Source of the DNA: Egibacter rhizosphaerae
GTDB taxonomy: Bacteria > Actinomycetota > Nitriliruptoria > Euzebyales > Egibacteraceae
Direction of reading: 5' to 3'
DNA length: 64,000 nucleotides
Assembly (NCBI RefSeq): GCF_004322855.1
Contig: NZ_CP036402.1
Coordinates: forward strand, 1 to 64,000
Each line of letters starts with the position of its first letter. The first letter of the stretch is position 1. The translations under genes and the position numbers were made by a program. A model generated the notes under the pieces. The model had not been told where the DNA came from, did no database searches, and saw only the letters and a program-made list of their open reading frames with translations. Shown here in pieces: positions 21,202-30,741 of this stretch.

Positions 21202-21562
21202 CGGTTCTCCTTCACGTCGCCTTGTTCACTGGCCAGTACCCGTATCCGCGCTACACAGGCACCGTCGCGTGGTGCCGGGGAAGGAGCGGCGGTTGGTGCT
21301 GCCTGCGCCGCGCAGACGGGGGACGTCCCGGCCCCCTGGCTCGGGGTCGCGGGTGAGCGAACGTCCACAACCCGGTTGCGAGCCCGGGTCGCGGACGGCC
21401 GCCGCGCCTCGTCGCGAACCCTCACCCTGAGGTAGAGGGTGAGTGTTCTGTAAACCTGTTCACGGGTCGGCACGGTACGCAGCCCACCCCCCGGGGTCAA
21501 GCAGGCGCCCCGCCCCCTTCGGCCGAGTCCGGACAGGAGCCAGCCGGTTGTCAGCCCACCGC
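21202..21562 (-). promoter_or_regulatory. ftsQ-ftsZ intergenic region with a perfect inverted repeat
   Basis: This is the only long gap inside the dcw cluster and the expected place of ftsZ promoters. It holds CTCACCCT and AGGGTGAG as a perfect 8-bp inverted repeat with a 7-nt spacer (21421-21443), about 220 bp before the ftsZ start, with TTTACA on the minus strand just upstream. A single DnaA-like site ACGTCCACA lies at 21361-21369. No convincing -10/-35 pair could be fixed, and no small gene or RNA is seen. Confidence 0.5.
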
Positions 21563-22408
21563 TCACGTGTCCCCCTCGCCGTCGTCGGCCGGCACGAGCA
21601 CCGGGCTGTCGGGTACCCGCACGTCGACCTCGGCAGCGTCGTGGACCTCCCTCGGCAGCTCCCGCAGCAGCCCCGCCAGCACGCCGGCCTTGTGGGGGAC
21701 GTCCTCCGCCCGCCCGACCCGAGCCCACACCGTTCCCCCGTCAGCCTCCAGACGCGCGCGCAGCTCGAGCACGTCGTGCGCCTCGTAGGCGGTGATGCGG
21801 TCCGCGATGTCGGACGGCAGCCGCGCGTGGAACGCGATCGCGTTGATCACCGCGGGCTCGCCGATCTCCCCGCCCGGCGACGGGACGTCGGCGCCGGGAG
21901 CGTCGATGTGCACCAGGTCGTCGCGGCCCCCGCCCGTGAGCACGACGCCGCGGTCGTCGACGAGCCACGACCGGTCCTCGAGGCGCACCACGGCCAGCGG
22001 CTCCCGTGCGGCGACCGTGATCCGGACCTCCCCGGGCGGAACGCGCGAGACGTCGGCCTCGGCCACCCACGGCAGCGCCTCGGTCGCAGCGCGAGCCTCG
22101 CCCACATCGGCGAGCACGAGGTTGTCGCCCGGCTCGATCCCCGCCCGTGCCCGCACCTCGTCGGCCCGGTCCTCGCCGGCACCGTGCACCGCCACTCGCT
22201 CGACGTCGAACAGGGGCGAGGCCGCGACGGCTGCCGCCGCCAGGACGATGGCCACCACCGCCAGCGTGCTGCCGATCCACCGGGCCCGGCGGCGACGGGC
22301 GGCCGCGTGCACCGCAGCGCGGCGGGCACGGATGGCGGGATCCATCCCGGTGTGCCCGACACCGTGAACATCGGCGGGAGCACGGGGCGGCGCAGCCGGG
22401 CCGCTCAT
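21563..22408 (-). CDS. ftsQ: Cell division protein FtsQ/DivIB
   Basis: Bitopic divisome protein. A basic cytoplasmic N-terminus of about 42 residues precedes one membrane helix (about 44-65), then a POTRA domain (FDVERVAVHGAGEDRADEVRA) and the beta domain typical of FtsQ. 281 residues. It overlaps the murC stop by four bases and is last before the ftsZ promoter region. Confidence 0.92.
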   Translation of the reverse strand: MSGPAAPPRAPADVHGVGHTGMDPAIRARRAAVHAAARRRRARWIGSTLAVVAIVLAAAAVAASPLFDVERVAVHGAGEDRADEVRARAGIEPGDNLVLADVGEARAATEALPWVAEADVSRVPPGEVRITVAAREPLAVVRLEDRSWLVDDRGVVLTGGGRDDLVHIDAPGADVPSPGGEIGEPAVINAIAFHARLPSDIADRITAYEAHDVLELRARLEADGGTVWARVGRAEDVPHKAGVLAGLLRELPREVHDAAEVDVRVPDSPVLVPADDGEGDT

Positions 22409-23877
22409 GGCCCCTGGGCCTCCTCGTCGTCAGCCGTGGAGGGCCTGCGCGGCGCGGCTTGACGCGACACCGGCGGCAGGCCGCTGCGACCGCGGAGACG
22501 ATCCAACAGCTGCGGGCCGACCTCGGTGACGTCCCCGGCACCCATCGTCACGACGAGATCGCCGGGCTCCACCTCGGCGAGGACCTGCTCGATGAGCTCG
22601 GACGTCGTGGGCGTGTAGGCGACCGAGACGCCAGCGGCCTCCGCGGACTCGGCCACGAGCTGCCCCGTGACGCCAGCGACCGGCGTCTCCCCCGCCGCGT
22701 ACACGTCGGTGACCATCGCCCGATCGGCCCGGGCCAGCGCCGCTCCCAGGTCGGGCCCGAGCGCGGCGGTCCGCGAGTAGCGGTGCGGCTGGAAGAGGGC
22801 GATCACCCGGCCGGCGGGGCTGGTCTGCTGCGCGGCCTGCAACGTCGCCGCGAGCTCGGTCGGGTGGTGTGCGTAGTCGTCCACCACCTGGACCCCGGCG
22901 GCCTCACCGAGGTGCTGGAAGCGTCGCTGGGCGCCCGCGAAGCGCGCCAGGCCCCGCCGTACCGCGTCGAGCTCGGCTCCGGCCCATCTGGCGACCGCCA
23001 CCGCGGCGGCTGCGTTCTCGACATTGTGGGCGCCGGGGACGCGCAGATCGAAGCCGCCGAGGTCCCGGTCCTCGGCCAGCAGGGAGAACCTGGAGCCGGC
23101 GGCGCCGAGGGCCTCGTCGACGATGCGCAGGTCCGCGTCCTCGTGCCGGCCGTAGGTGAGCACCGGCGGATCGGCCCTCGCCGCGAGCCGTCGTGCGCCC
23201 TCGTCGTCGGCACAGAGCACCACCGGGGCGCCGGCGCGACGGTTGGCGAGGAACCCCTCGAAGGCCGTGTCGACCGCGGCGAGGTCGGCGAAGTGGTCGT
23301 GGTGGTCGAGGTCGACGTTCGTCACGACGGCACAGTCGGGGCGGAACGCGAGGAACGAGGAGTCCGACTCGTCGGCCTCGGCCACGAACAGTTCGCCGGT
23401 CCCGTGGTGGGCGCTCGTGCCCGCTTCGTTCAGCCGGCCACCGATGGCGAACGAGGGGTCGAGACCGGCGGCCTGGAGCACCACGGTCAGCATCGAGGTC
23501 GTCGTGGTCTTGCCGTGCGTACCCGCCACGAGGATCCCGCTGAAGCCCTCGATGAGCGCCGCCAGCAGCTCGGCACGGCGCAGCACGGGAATCCCCGTGC
23601 GCCGTGCAGCCACGAGCTCGGGGTTCTCCTCTGGGACCGCGGTCGACGCGGCCACGACATCCGCGCCGGCGAGGTGCTGCGCATCGTGGCCGACGTGCAC
23701 GGTCGCGCCGAGTGCCTGTAGCGCGGACGTGGCACGGCCACCCCGCAGATCGCTCCCGCTCACCGGGTGTCCGCGCTCGATGAGCAGCGTGGCCAGAGCG
23801 CTCATGCCGGCGCCCCCGATCCCCACCAGGTGAACGTGGACGCCGGGCGCGAGGGTGGGTGTGTCAGTGGTCGTCAT
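22405..23877 (-). CDS. murC: UDP-N-acetylmuramate--L-alanine ligase
   Basis: Mur ligase that adds L-Ala to UDP-MurNAc. The N-terminal UDP-binding site is VHLVGIGGAGMSALA (about residues 13-27); the ATP loop is GTHGKTTTTSM. The start is ATG 23877; the frame stays open for 57 more codons, but those bases encode the end of FtsW. 490 residues. It overlaps ftsW by 14 bp. In most actinobacteria murG lies between ftsW and murC; here there is no space for it. Confidence 0.95.
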   Translation of the reverse strand: MTTTDTPTLAPGVHVHLVGIGGAGMSALATLLIERGHPVSGSDLRGGRATSALQALGATVHVGHDAQHLAGADVVAASTAVPEENPELVAARRTGIPVLRRAELLAALIEGFSGILVAGTHGKTTTTSMLTVVLQAAGLDPSFAIGGRLNEAGTSAHHGTGELFVAEADESDSSFLAFRPDCAVVTNVDLDHHDHFADLAAVDTAFEGFLANRRAGAPVVLCADDEGARRLAARADPPVLTYGRHEDADLRIVDEALGAAGSRFSLLAEDRDLGGFDLRVPGAHNVENAAAAVAVARWAGAELDAVRRGLARFAGAQRRFQHLGEAAGVQVVDDYAHHPTELAATLQAAQQTSPAGRVIALFQPHRYSRTAALGPDLGAALARADRAMVTDVYAAGETPVAGVTGQLVAESAEAAGVSVAYTPTTSELIEQVLAEVEPGDLVVTMGAGDVTEVGPQLLDRLRGRSGLPPVSRQAAPRRPSTADDEEAQGP

Positions 23878-25159
23878 GGTGGCGGGCGGTCCTCGGGTCG
23901 CGAGCACGGTCGGGTGTGGTGCGGCGGGCGCGGCGGACGGAGCCGGTGTCCCGCGGCGAGGCCGGGGCCGAACCCGACGCGCGGCCGTCGCTTCCGGGCT
24001 CGGGCTCGGGGGGTCGCGCGGCGCGGGCCACGGACAGCAGGACGCCACAGCCGGCCAGGGTGACGACGAGGGACGTGCCGCCGACGCTCACGAGCGGGAG
24101 CGTGACGCCGGTCACGGGCAGGAGCCCCACGACCGAGCCGATGTTCATCGACGCCTGCATCAGCAGCCAAGCCGTGATGCCGGTCGCGAGGAGGCGGCCG
24201 TACGTGTCCGGGGCCGCCCTCGCGGTGCGGATGCCGGCGATGGCCAGCCCACTGTAGAGCGCCACGACGAGCAGCGCGCCGAGGAACCCGAGCTCCTCCC
24301 CGATGATCGCGAAGATGAAGTCGGTGTCCGCGTTGGGCAGGTACAGCCACTTCGCGCGGCTCTCGCCGAGGCCCGTGCCGGTCAGGCCTCCGCTGGCGAG
24401 GGCCAGGTAGCCCTGGACGCTCTGGTAGCCGAGGTTCCCGGCGTCCGCGGCGGGGTCGAGCCACGCGTCCACGCGGTCGCGACGCCACCCCACGCCGGCG
24501 ATGAAGGTCACGGCGGCGGCGACGACCGCGGATCCCCCGAGGACCGCCAGCCGCGCGGGCAACCCCGCGACCAGGAGCACGACGCCGCCGATACCGGCGA
24601 CCAGTCCAGCCGTCTCCAGGTCGGGCTGGACCACGACGAGCGCGAACGCGACGACGAGCAACGGCAGGGCGGGCATGAGCAGCGCGTGCACATCCCCTGC
24701 GCGCACCCGGTCGGCCCGTCGTCCCAGCACGGTTGCCAGGTACAGCGGCACGGCGAGCTTCAGGACCTCGCTCGGCTGCATCGTCACCGGGCCGATCGCC
24801 AGCCACCGACGCGCGCCGCCGCCCTCCAGCCCGAGTCCGGGGATGAACAGGAGGAGGCAGAGCACCAGGGCTCCGGCCACGAGCGGGCCGGACCACCGGG
24901 CGAGGATCCGGTGGTCGGCACGGGCGAGCAGCCAGCCGATCCCGACGCCGACCAGCGCCCACAGCACCTGGCGACGGGCGATCCCGAAGGGGTCGCCGAG
25001 CTCCGCGGTGGCGCGGACGAACGAGGCCGAGAAGCTCATGAGCAGCCCGAGGACGAGCAGGGTGACGACGCAGGCGAGGAGCAGGGCCGCCTGCGGCGTG
25101 GCCCGCCCGGCGCGCAGTGGGGGGCGGGCGAGCAGCGTGCGCGGGGACCGTTCACTCAC
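23864..25159 (-). CDS. ftsW: SEDS glycosyltransferase FtsW
   Basis: Septal lipid II polymerase of the SEDS family with about ten membrane helices. Signatures: FSASFVRA near the first helix, GGGARRWLAIGPVTMQPSE after the middle helices, and GVTLPLVSVGGTS near the end. The start is GTG 25159, which overlaps the murD stop by eight bases (GTGAGTGA). An open stretch further upstream is only the shadow of murD. 431 residues, with a basic disordered tail. It overlaps murC by 14 bp. Confidence 0.94.
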   Translation of the reverse strand: MSERSPRTLLARPPLRAGRATPQAALLLACVVTLLVLGLLMSFSASFVRATAELGDPFGIARRQVLWALVGVGIGWLLARADHRILARWSGPLVAGALVLCLLLFIPGLGLEGGGARRWLAIGPVTMQPSEVLKLAVPLYLATVLGRRADRVRAGDVHALLMPALPLLVVAFALVVVQPDLETAGLVAGIGGVVLLVAGLPARLAVLGGSAVVAAAVTFIAGVGWRRDRVDAWLDPAADAGNLGYQSVQGYLALASGGLTGTGLGESRAKWLYLPNADTDFIFAIIGEELGFLGALLVVALYSGLAIAGIRTARAAPDTYGRLLATGITAWLLMQASMNIGSVVGLLPVTGVTLPLVSVGGTSLVVTLAGCGVLLSVARAARPPEPEPGSDGRASGSAPASPRDTGSVRRARRTTPDRARDPRTARHHDDH

Positions 25160-26582
25160 GGCCGACCTCGGCGTCACGACCGTCGAGCGTGTGGACCGCG
25201 GCGGCGAACGCATCGCCGCGCGCAGCGTAGTCCGCGAACTGATCCATCGACGCACAGGCGGGCGCGAGCAGGACCGTGTCGCCCGGCTCCGCGATGGCGG
25301 CGGCACGGGCGACGGCGGCCTCGACGGTACCGGTGTGCTCGACGGGCACACCGACGGTCCCGGCCACGGACACGATCTCGGCCGCGCTGGCACCGATCGC
25401 GAGGGCGTGCTTGACGTAGCGCGCGACCGTGGGCTCGAGCACCGTGAGGTCGAGCCCCTTCGCGAGCCCTCCCCCGATCCACACGATGCGCCGTCCCTCG
25501 CCGCGGCTGGCAAGCGCGGCCGCCGCGGCGTGCGGGTTCGTGGCCTTCGAGTCGTCGATCCAGGCGATCCCTGCGCGCTCGGTCACGAGCGTGAGGCGAT
25601 GGGCACCCGGCTGGTACGCGGCCAGCGGCTCGGCGAGCTCGCCAGGATCCGCCCCCGCCGCGACCGCCGCGCCGACCGCCGCGGCCGCATTGGCGAGGTT
25701 GTGGGGTCCCCGGAGCGCCAGGTGCCCGACCGGCAGGATCTCCGTTGCCTCGGCGGGTTCGCCGGCGCGGCCGACCCGGGCGACGAGCAGGCCGTCCTCG
25801 ATCCCGACGCCGCCCGGCTCCGGCGGACCGATACCGCTGGTGACCAGCCGGCCGGCCGGCGGGTGAGCGGCACACGCCTCGCGCGCACCCTCGTCGTCCC
25901 CGAGCACCAGCACGTCCCCCGATCCTTGCTCGGCCCAGAGCTGCGCCTTGGCGGCGGTGTAGGCGGCTACGTCGGGGTGCCAGTCGAGATGGTCGGGTGC
26001 GATGTTCAGCAGCACCGCGACGTCCGGTCGCAACGTCGAGCAGAAGCGCAGCTGGAAGCTCGACAGCTCGACGGCGACCACCTCGGGCGGTTCGGCGGCC
26101 GCGAGCAGATCGACGAGCGGGGTGCCGATGTTGCCGCCGGTCGGGGCCGCGAGCAGGGTGCCCAGCAGCTCGGTGGTGGTCGTCTTGCCGTTCGTGCCGG
26201 TCACGGCCACCAGCCGCGACCGACCACCGGCGAGGCGCCACGCGAGCTCGGGTTCGCTCCACACCGGGCGCCCCTCGGCCAGGGCGGAGGCCAGCAACGG
26301 GTTGTGTTCCGGGATTCCGGGGCTCGCGACCACGAGCTCGGCGTCGCCGAGCAGGGCGGGGTCCTCGAACCCGACCCCGAGATGCACGTCCACGCCGAGT
26401 GGACCGAGCTCCTCGGCCGCGCGGCGCGCGTGCGGTGACGAGGCCGCATCGATCGCCCGCACCGACGCCCCCGCCCGTGCCAGGGCGCGCGCCGCGGCCA
26501 GCCCCGAGGCACCGAGGCCCGCGACGAGCACCCGCGCGTTCCGGGGGTCCGGGTCACGCTCGGCGGCAGTGGTCGCACCCAT
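25152..26582 (-). CDS. murD: UDP-N-acetylmuramoylalanine--D-glutamate ligase
   Basis: Mur ligase that adds D-Glu to UDP-MurNAc-L-Ala. The Rossmann-like N-terminus VLVAGLGASGLAAA (residues about 18-31) is followed by the ATP loop VTGTNGKTTTTELL and the conserved IAPDHLDWH. The ATG at 26582 overlaps the mraY stop by one base. 476 residues, normal for the family. Confidence 0.95.
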   Translation of the reverse strand: MGATTAAERDPDPRNARVLVAGLGASGLAAARALARAGASVRAIDAASSPHARRAAEELGPLGVDVHLGVGFEDPALLGDAELVVASPGIPEHNPLLASALAEGRPVWSEPELAWRLAGGRSRLVAVTGTNGKTTTTELLGTLLAAPTGGNIGTPLVDLLAAAEPPEVVAVELSSFQLRFCSTLRPDVAVLLNIAPDHLDWHPDVAAYTAAKAQLWAEQGSGDVLVLGDDEGAREACAAHPPAGRLVTSGIGPPEPGGVGIEDGLLVARVGRAGEPAEATEILPVGHLALRGPHNLANAAAAVGAAVAAGADPGELAEPLAAYQPGAHRLTLVTERAGIAWIDDSKATNPHAAAAALASRGEGRRIVWIGGGLAKGLDLTVLEPTVARYVKHALAIGASAAEIVSVAGTVGVPVEHTGTVEAAVARAAAIAEPGDTVLLAPACASMDQFADYAARGDAFAAAVHTLDGRDAEVGRE

Positions 26583-27652
26583 CACAGCAGCCCCAGTCGG
26601 CCCAGGTAGTCGGTGTAGAACCAGCCGATCCCGATCGCGACGAACAGACCACCGATCATCCAGAACCGCACGATGACCGTGGTCTCCTGCCAGCCCAACA
26701 GCTCGAAATGGTGGTGCAGTGGGGCCATGCGGAACACCCGCTTGCCCGTGAGCTTGTAGCTGCCGACCTGCACGATCACCGAGAGCGTCTCGAGCACGTA
26801 GAGGCCGGCGAGGACGATGAGCAGGACCTCCGTCTCGGTGAGAACGGCCATGGCGGCGAGCCCTCCACCGATCGCGAGCGATCCCGTGTCCCCCATGAAG
26901 ATCTGGGCTGGGGGGGCGTTCCACCACAGGAAGCCGAGGGCCGCGCCGCACGCGGCCGCGGCGGCGATGGCCACCGAGTCCGCGTGCAGCCACGCCTCGA
27001 GCGAGTAGAGACCCGTGTAGGCGAGCTCGCCGTTCAGCATCTCGCCCTCGCCGTTGCGGAAGATCCAGTACGCGATGAAGGCGAACGCCGCGAAGATGAA
27101 CGCGCTGGTGCCGGCGGCCAAGCCGTCGAGCCCGTCGGTGAGGTTGACCGCGTTCGACGTGGCCGCGAGCACCACGAAAATCCACACGACGAAGAAGATG
27201 CCGAACTCCAGGCCCGTCTGCCCGATGACCGACAGCCGCGTCGAGCTGTCGGCGACCCATTCCGCACCGAGCGCGAAGCCGACCGCGACCAGCGCCTGGC
27301 CGACGAACTTCGCCGTGGACGAGAGCCCCAGGTTGCGATTGCGGCGGAGCTTGATGTAGTCGTCGATGAAGCCGACCGCACCCATGCCGGCGAACGCGCC
27401 GATCGTGAGCAACCCCCCGGCGGACAGACCGGGCCCGAATCCGTGCGCCGCCACGAGATAGGCGATCACCGCGGAGATGATGAGGGCGGTCCCACCCATG
27501 GTCGGGGTGCCACGCTTCGAGTGGTGTGCCTGGGGCCCGTCGTCACGGATGTACTGTCCATACCCGCGCGCTCGGAAGAACCGGATGACGAGCGGCGTGC
27601 CGAGCAGGGACAGAACGAGCGCGAGACCACCGGCGACGAGGATCGCGATCAC
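26582..27652 (-). CDS. mraY: Phospho-N-acetylmuramoyl-pentapeptide transferase
   Basis: Integral membrane enzyme that makes lipid I from UDP-MurNAc-pentapeptide and undecaprenyl phosphate. Ten membrane helices; catalytic Asp-rich motifs FIDDYIKLRR and NLTDGLDGLA, plus MGDTGSLAIG and the HHHFELLGW loop. GTG start at 27652 overlapping the murF stop (GTGA). 356 residues. The longer open frame upstream lies within murF. Confidence 0.96.
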   Translation of the reverse strand: MIAILVAGGLALVLSLLGTPLVIRFFRARGYGQYIRDDGPQAHHSKRGTPTMGGTALIISAVIAYLVAAHGFGPGLSAGGLLTIGAFAGMGAVGFIDDYIKLRRNRNLGLSSTAKFVGQALVAVGFALGAEWVADSSTRLSVIGQTGLEFGIFFVVWIFVVLAATSNAVNLTDGLDGLAAGTSAFIFAAFAFIAYWIFRNGEGEMLNGELAYTGLYSLEAWLHADSVAIAAAAACGAALGFLWWNAPPAQIFMGDTGSLAIGGGLAAMAVLTETEVLLIVLAGLYVLETLSVIVQVGSYKLTGKRVFRMAPLHHHFELLGWQETTVIVRFWMIGGLFVAIGIGWFYTDYLGRLGLL

Positions 27653-29103
27653 GGGCCCGCGCCTTCCCCCACGAGATCCGCGGCGAGGCGCTCGAGCCCC
27701 ACGGCTCGACTGGCCTTCACGAGGACCGCGTCGTGGGCGTCGAGCACTCGCTCCAGCACCTCGCGCGCGGCATCCGGGTCGGGCACCAGCGTGACCCCAC
27801 CCTCGCCCGCGAAGCCCGCCTGCTCCGCGCCGGCGGCGATGGCCGCGGCGTCCGCGCCAACGACGACGAGGCCGTCGAGTCCCAGCGTGGCGCAGCGGTG
27901 GCCGATCTCCTCGTGTGCGGCGCGCTCGCCCTCGCCGAGCTCGGCCATGAGGCCCAGCACGGCCCATCGGTGCTCCCCCGGCAGCGCCGCGAGCGTCTCC
28001 AGCGCGGCGCGCATCGAGGTCGGGTTCGCGTTGTACGCGTCGTTGAGGACCAGCGGTCGACCGTCCCCACCGGTGAGTTCGGAACGCCACGGCGACAGGC
28101 GCGCGGACGCGAGACCGGCCGCGCCGATCGACGGGTCGACGCCGGCCGCGTGTGCCGCGGCGAGTGCGGCCAGGGCGTTGCCGACGTGGTGACGCCCGCT
28201 GGCGGGAACGTGGACCTCGACCTCGCTGTCGTCGAACCGGGCCGTGAACGAGGGACACGCTCGTTCATCCAGTCGCACGTCGACCGCGCGCCAATCGGCT
28301 GACGCGCCCGGACTCCCCGTCCCGTCCGTCGCGTCGAGACCGTCGGCACTCGCCGCCCCGCCGCCGGCGTAGGTCACGACCGCTCCGGGGCTGCGGTCGC
28401 GCATGGCCGCCACGCGTTCGTCGTCGGCGTTCAGGATCGCCACGCCCTCGGGACCCAGCGACTCGACCAGCTCGCCCTTTGCCCGCGCGACGGTCGCGAG
28501 ATCGCCGAGCAACTCGAGGTGTGCCGCGCCGACGCTCGTGACCACCGCCACGTCCGGCCGCAGCACCGCGGCCAGCTTCGCGATGTGGCCGAGGCCGCGC
28601 GCGCCGATCTCGGCCACCAGGACCTCGCTGTCGGCCTCGAGCGCACAACAGGTCAATGGCACCCCCAGCTCGTTGTTGTACGAGCCCGGGTTCGCCACGG
28701 TCGGCCGCACCTCGCGACACGCCGCGGCGATGAGATCCTTCGTCGACGTCTTCCCCGTCGAGCCGGTGATCGCGATGACGACCGGGGCGACCTCGTCCCG
28801 CACCCACCGTCCGAGCCCGAGCAGCGCGTCCTGGGGCTCGTCGACGACGATGGCGCCCGGCGGCCCGACGCCCGCCTCCGGCCGGTCGGCCGCCACGAGG
28901 TAGCCCGTCGCACCACGGGCGAGCGCGTCCTCGATGAAACGGTGACCGTCGGTGCGCTCTCCCGACAGCGGGACGAACAGGGCTCCCGTCTCGACCGAGC
29001 GCGAGTCGATCGACACGCTGCGCACGATCCCGTCCGGGGTCGTGTCGGCGCGCAACTCGCCACCGACCACGTCGGCCACCGCGGCCAGCGACAGCGGGAT
29101 CAT
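27649..29103 (-). CDS. murF: UDP-N-acetylmuramoyl-tripeptide--D-alanyl-D-alanine ligase
   Basis: Mur ligase that adds D-Ala-D-Ala. ATP loop AITGSTGKTSTKDLI (centred near residue 110), with NDAYNANPTSM in the C-terminal domain. 484 residues. It overlaps murE upstream and mraY downstream by four bases each, showing tight translational coupling. Confidence 0.95.
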   Translation of the reverse strand: MIPLSLAAVADVVGGELRADTTPDGIVRSVSIDSRSVETGALFVPLSGERTDGHRFIEDALARGATGYLVAADRPEAGVGPPGAIVVDEPQDALLGLGRWVRDEVAPVVIAITGSTGKTSTKDLIAAACREVRPTVANPGSYNNELGVPLTCCALEADSEVLVAEIGARGLGHIAKLAAVLRPDVAVVTSVGAAHLELLGDLATVARAKGELVESLGPEGVAILNADDERVAAMRDRSPGAVVTYAGGGAASADGLDATDGTGSPGASADWRAVDVRLDERACPSFTARFDDSEVEVHVPASGRHHVGNALAALAAAHAAGVDPSIGAAGLASARLSPWRSELTGGDGRPLVLNDAYNANPTSMRAALETLAALPGEHRWAVLGLMAELGEGERAAHEEIGHRCATLGLDGLVVVGADAAAIAAGAEQAGFAGEGGVTLVPDPDAAREVLERVLDAHDAVLVKASRAVGLERLAADLVGEGAGP

Positions 29104-30740
29104 TGCCCCTCCCCTGATCGCTCCTCACATGAGGGGCTCTCCCCCGCGAGGATCTCGCGCGCGACCGCACGGTCGTCGAACGGGGCGACGACCCCCTCCA
29201 CCTCCTGGCCGACCTCGTGACCCTTGCCGGCGATCACGACCACGTCCCCGGGCCCCGCGTGCTCGAGCGCCTTCGCGATGGCGGCACGCCGATCCGGTTC
29301 GATCTCCCACGCGTGACCCGCCACCTCCCGCGCCCCCTCGGCCATGGCCTCCAGGATCGCTCGCGGGTCCTCGCTGCGGGGATTGTCGCTGGTGAGGATC
29401 GCGTAGTCGCTCCCGGCGACCAGGGCGCGCCCCATGAGCGGCCGTTTCGCGCGGTCCCGATCGCCCCCGCAACCCAGCACCCCGATGACCGTGCCGGGAG
29501 CGAACGCCCGGGCGGCCTCGAGCACCCCGGCGACCGAGTCCGGGGTGTGGGCGTAGTCCACGAGCACGCTGAACGGCTGCCCCTCGTCCACTCGCTCCAT
29601 GCGGCCGGCGACCCCGGTGATGCCGGCGATCCCGAGGGCCGCGGCGGCGGGATCGACCCCGGCACCGTCAGCGATGGCCAGCGCCAGCAGCGCGTTCGTT
29701 ACGTTGAACGGGCCGGGCAGACGCAACGTGACGTCGAAGGAGGCCTCCCCGAGCCAGGCACGAAAGCGGGTGCCGTCCGGTCGGAGCTCCACGCCACTCG
29801 CTCGGACCTGTTCCGGAGCGTCGCGGCTCACCCGCACGACCGGGATCGTCGCCTCCTCCGCGAGCCGGCGGCCGTACGGGTCATCGACGCAGACCGCGCC
29901 GGTGGGGGCGTACGCGGGGTCGAAGAGCGCGGCCTTGGCCCGGTAGTACGCCTCCATGTCGGCATGGAAGTCCAAGTGGTCCTGCGAGAGGTTGGTGAAC
30001 CCCACTGCCGCGAACCGAGTCCCCCGCACCCGACCGAGGGACAGTCCGTGACTGGAGACCTCCATCGCGACGCTGTCGACCCCGTCATCGGCCATGCGCC
30101 GGAGCAGGCGCTGAAGATCGGTGGCCTCGGGGGTGGTGCGCAGCCCGGGTACCGGGTGGCCACGCACGCGTGTCTCGACCGTGCCCACGAGCCCCGGGGT
30201 GCAGCCCGCCTGCACGAGAGCGGCCTCCAGAAGGTACGCGGTGGTCGTCTTGCCGTTCGTCCCGGTGATCCCGAGCACGCGCAGCTCGTGGGAAGGGTCC
30301 CCGTGCACGGTGGCCGCGAGTTCCCCGAGCGCGTCGGCGACGGAGGGCACCCGGAGCTGCGGCGCGGGCTGATCGAGGACCCGTTCGACGACCAGCGCTG
30401 GGGTGCCCTGTGTGACGGCGCGGCCAGCGAACTCGTGGCCGTCGGCGGTCGCGCCGGGCCGGCACGCGAACGCGGTCCCCGGCCCGGCCTGGCGGCTGTC
30501 GTGGGTCAGATCACCGATGGTGACGCGGTCGTCGCCGACGACCTCTCCGCCGACGCGGGCGGCGAGCTCGGCGAGCGCGGGCAGCTTGGCGGACACCGGT
30601 GGGTCGGCCCTCTCGGTCGGAACGGGACGGCTCGCGTGCTGGGGACGCACCGATCCTATCCACACCGCGCCGCGCAACGCGCGACGTGGCGCAGGGTCAG
30701 GGCCGACGACGTCGGCATCCGCCGCGGCAGCCGCTGCCAC
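29100..30740 (-). CDS. murE: UDP-MurNAc-tripeptide ligase (meso-DAP adding)
   Basis: Mur ligase that adds the third amino acid. The ATP loop is GITGTNGKTTTAYLL, and LTSDNPRSEDP contains the DNPR signature of meso-diaminopimelate-adding enzymes, so the wall should be A1-gamma type. The start is uncertain: GTG 30740 has GAGGG five bases upstream inside the end of ftsI and gives 546 residues with an Ala-rich leader of about 48 residues. GTG 30596 (VSAKLPALAELA) would give the usual length of about 498. It overlaps murF by four bases. Confidence 0.93.
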   Translation of the reverse strand: MAAAAAADADVVGPDPAPRRALRGAVWIGSVRPQHASRPVPTERADPPVSAKLPALAELAARVGGEVVGDDRVTIGDLTHDSRQAGPGTAFACRPGATADGHEFAGRAVTQGTPALVVERVLDQPAPQLRVPSVADALGELAATVHGDPSHELRVLGITGTNGKTTTAYLLEAALVQAGCTPGLVGTVETRVRGHPVPGLRTTPEATDLQRLLRRMADDGVDSVAMEVSSHGLSLGRVRGTRFAAVGFTNLSQDHLDFHADMEAYYRAKAALFDPAYAPTGAVCVDDPYGRRLAEEATIPVVRVSRDAPEQVRASGVELRPDGTRFRAWLGEASFDVTLRLPGPFNVTNALLALAIADGAGVDPAAAALGIAGITGVAGRMERVDEGQPFSVLVDYAHTPDSVAGVLEAARAFAPGTVIGVLGCGGDRDRAKRPLMGRALVAGSDYAILTSDNPRSEDPRAILEAMAEGAREVAGHAWEIEPDRRAAIAKALEHAGPGDVVVIAGKGHEVGQEVEGVVAPFDDRAVAREILAGESPSCEERSGEGQ

Positions 30741-30741
30741 G

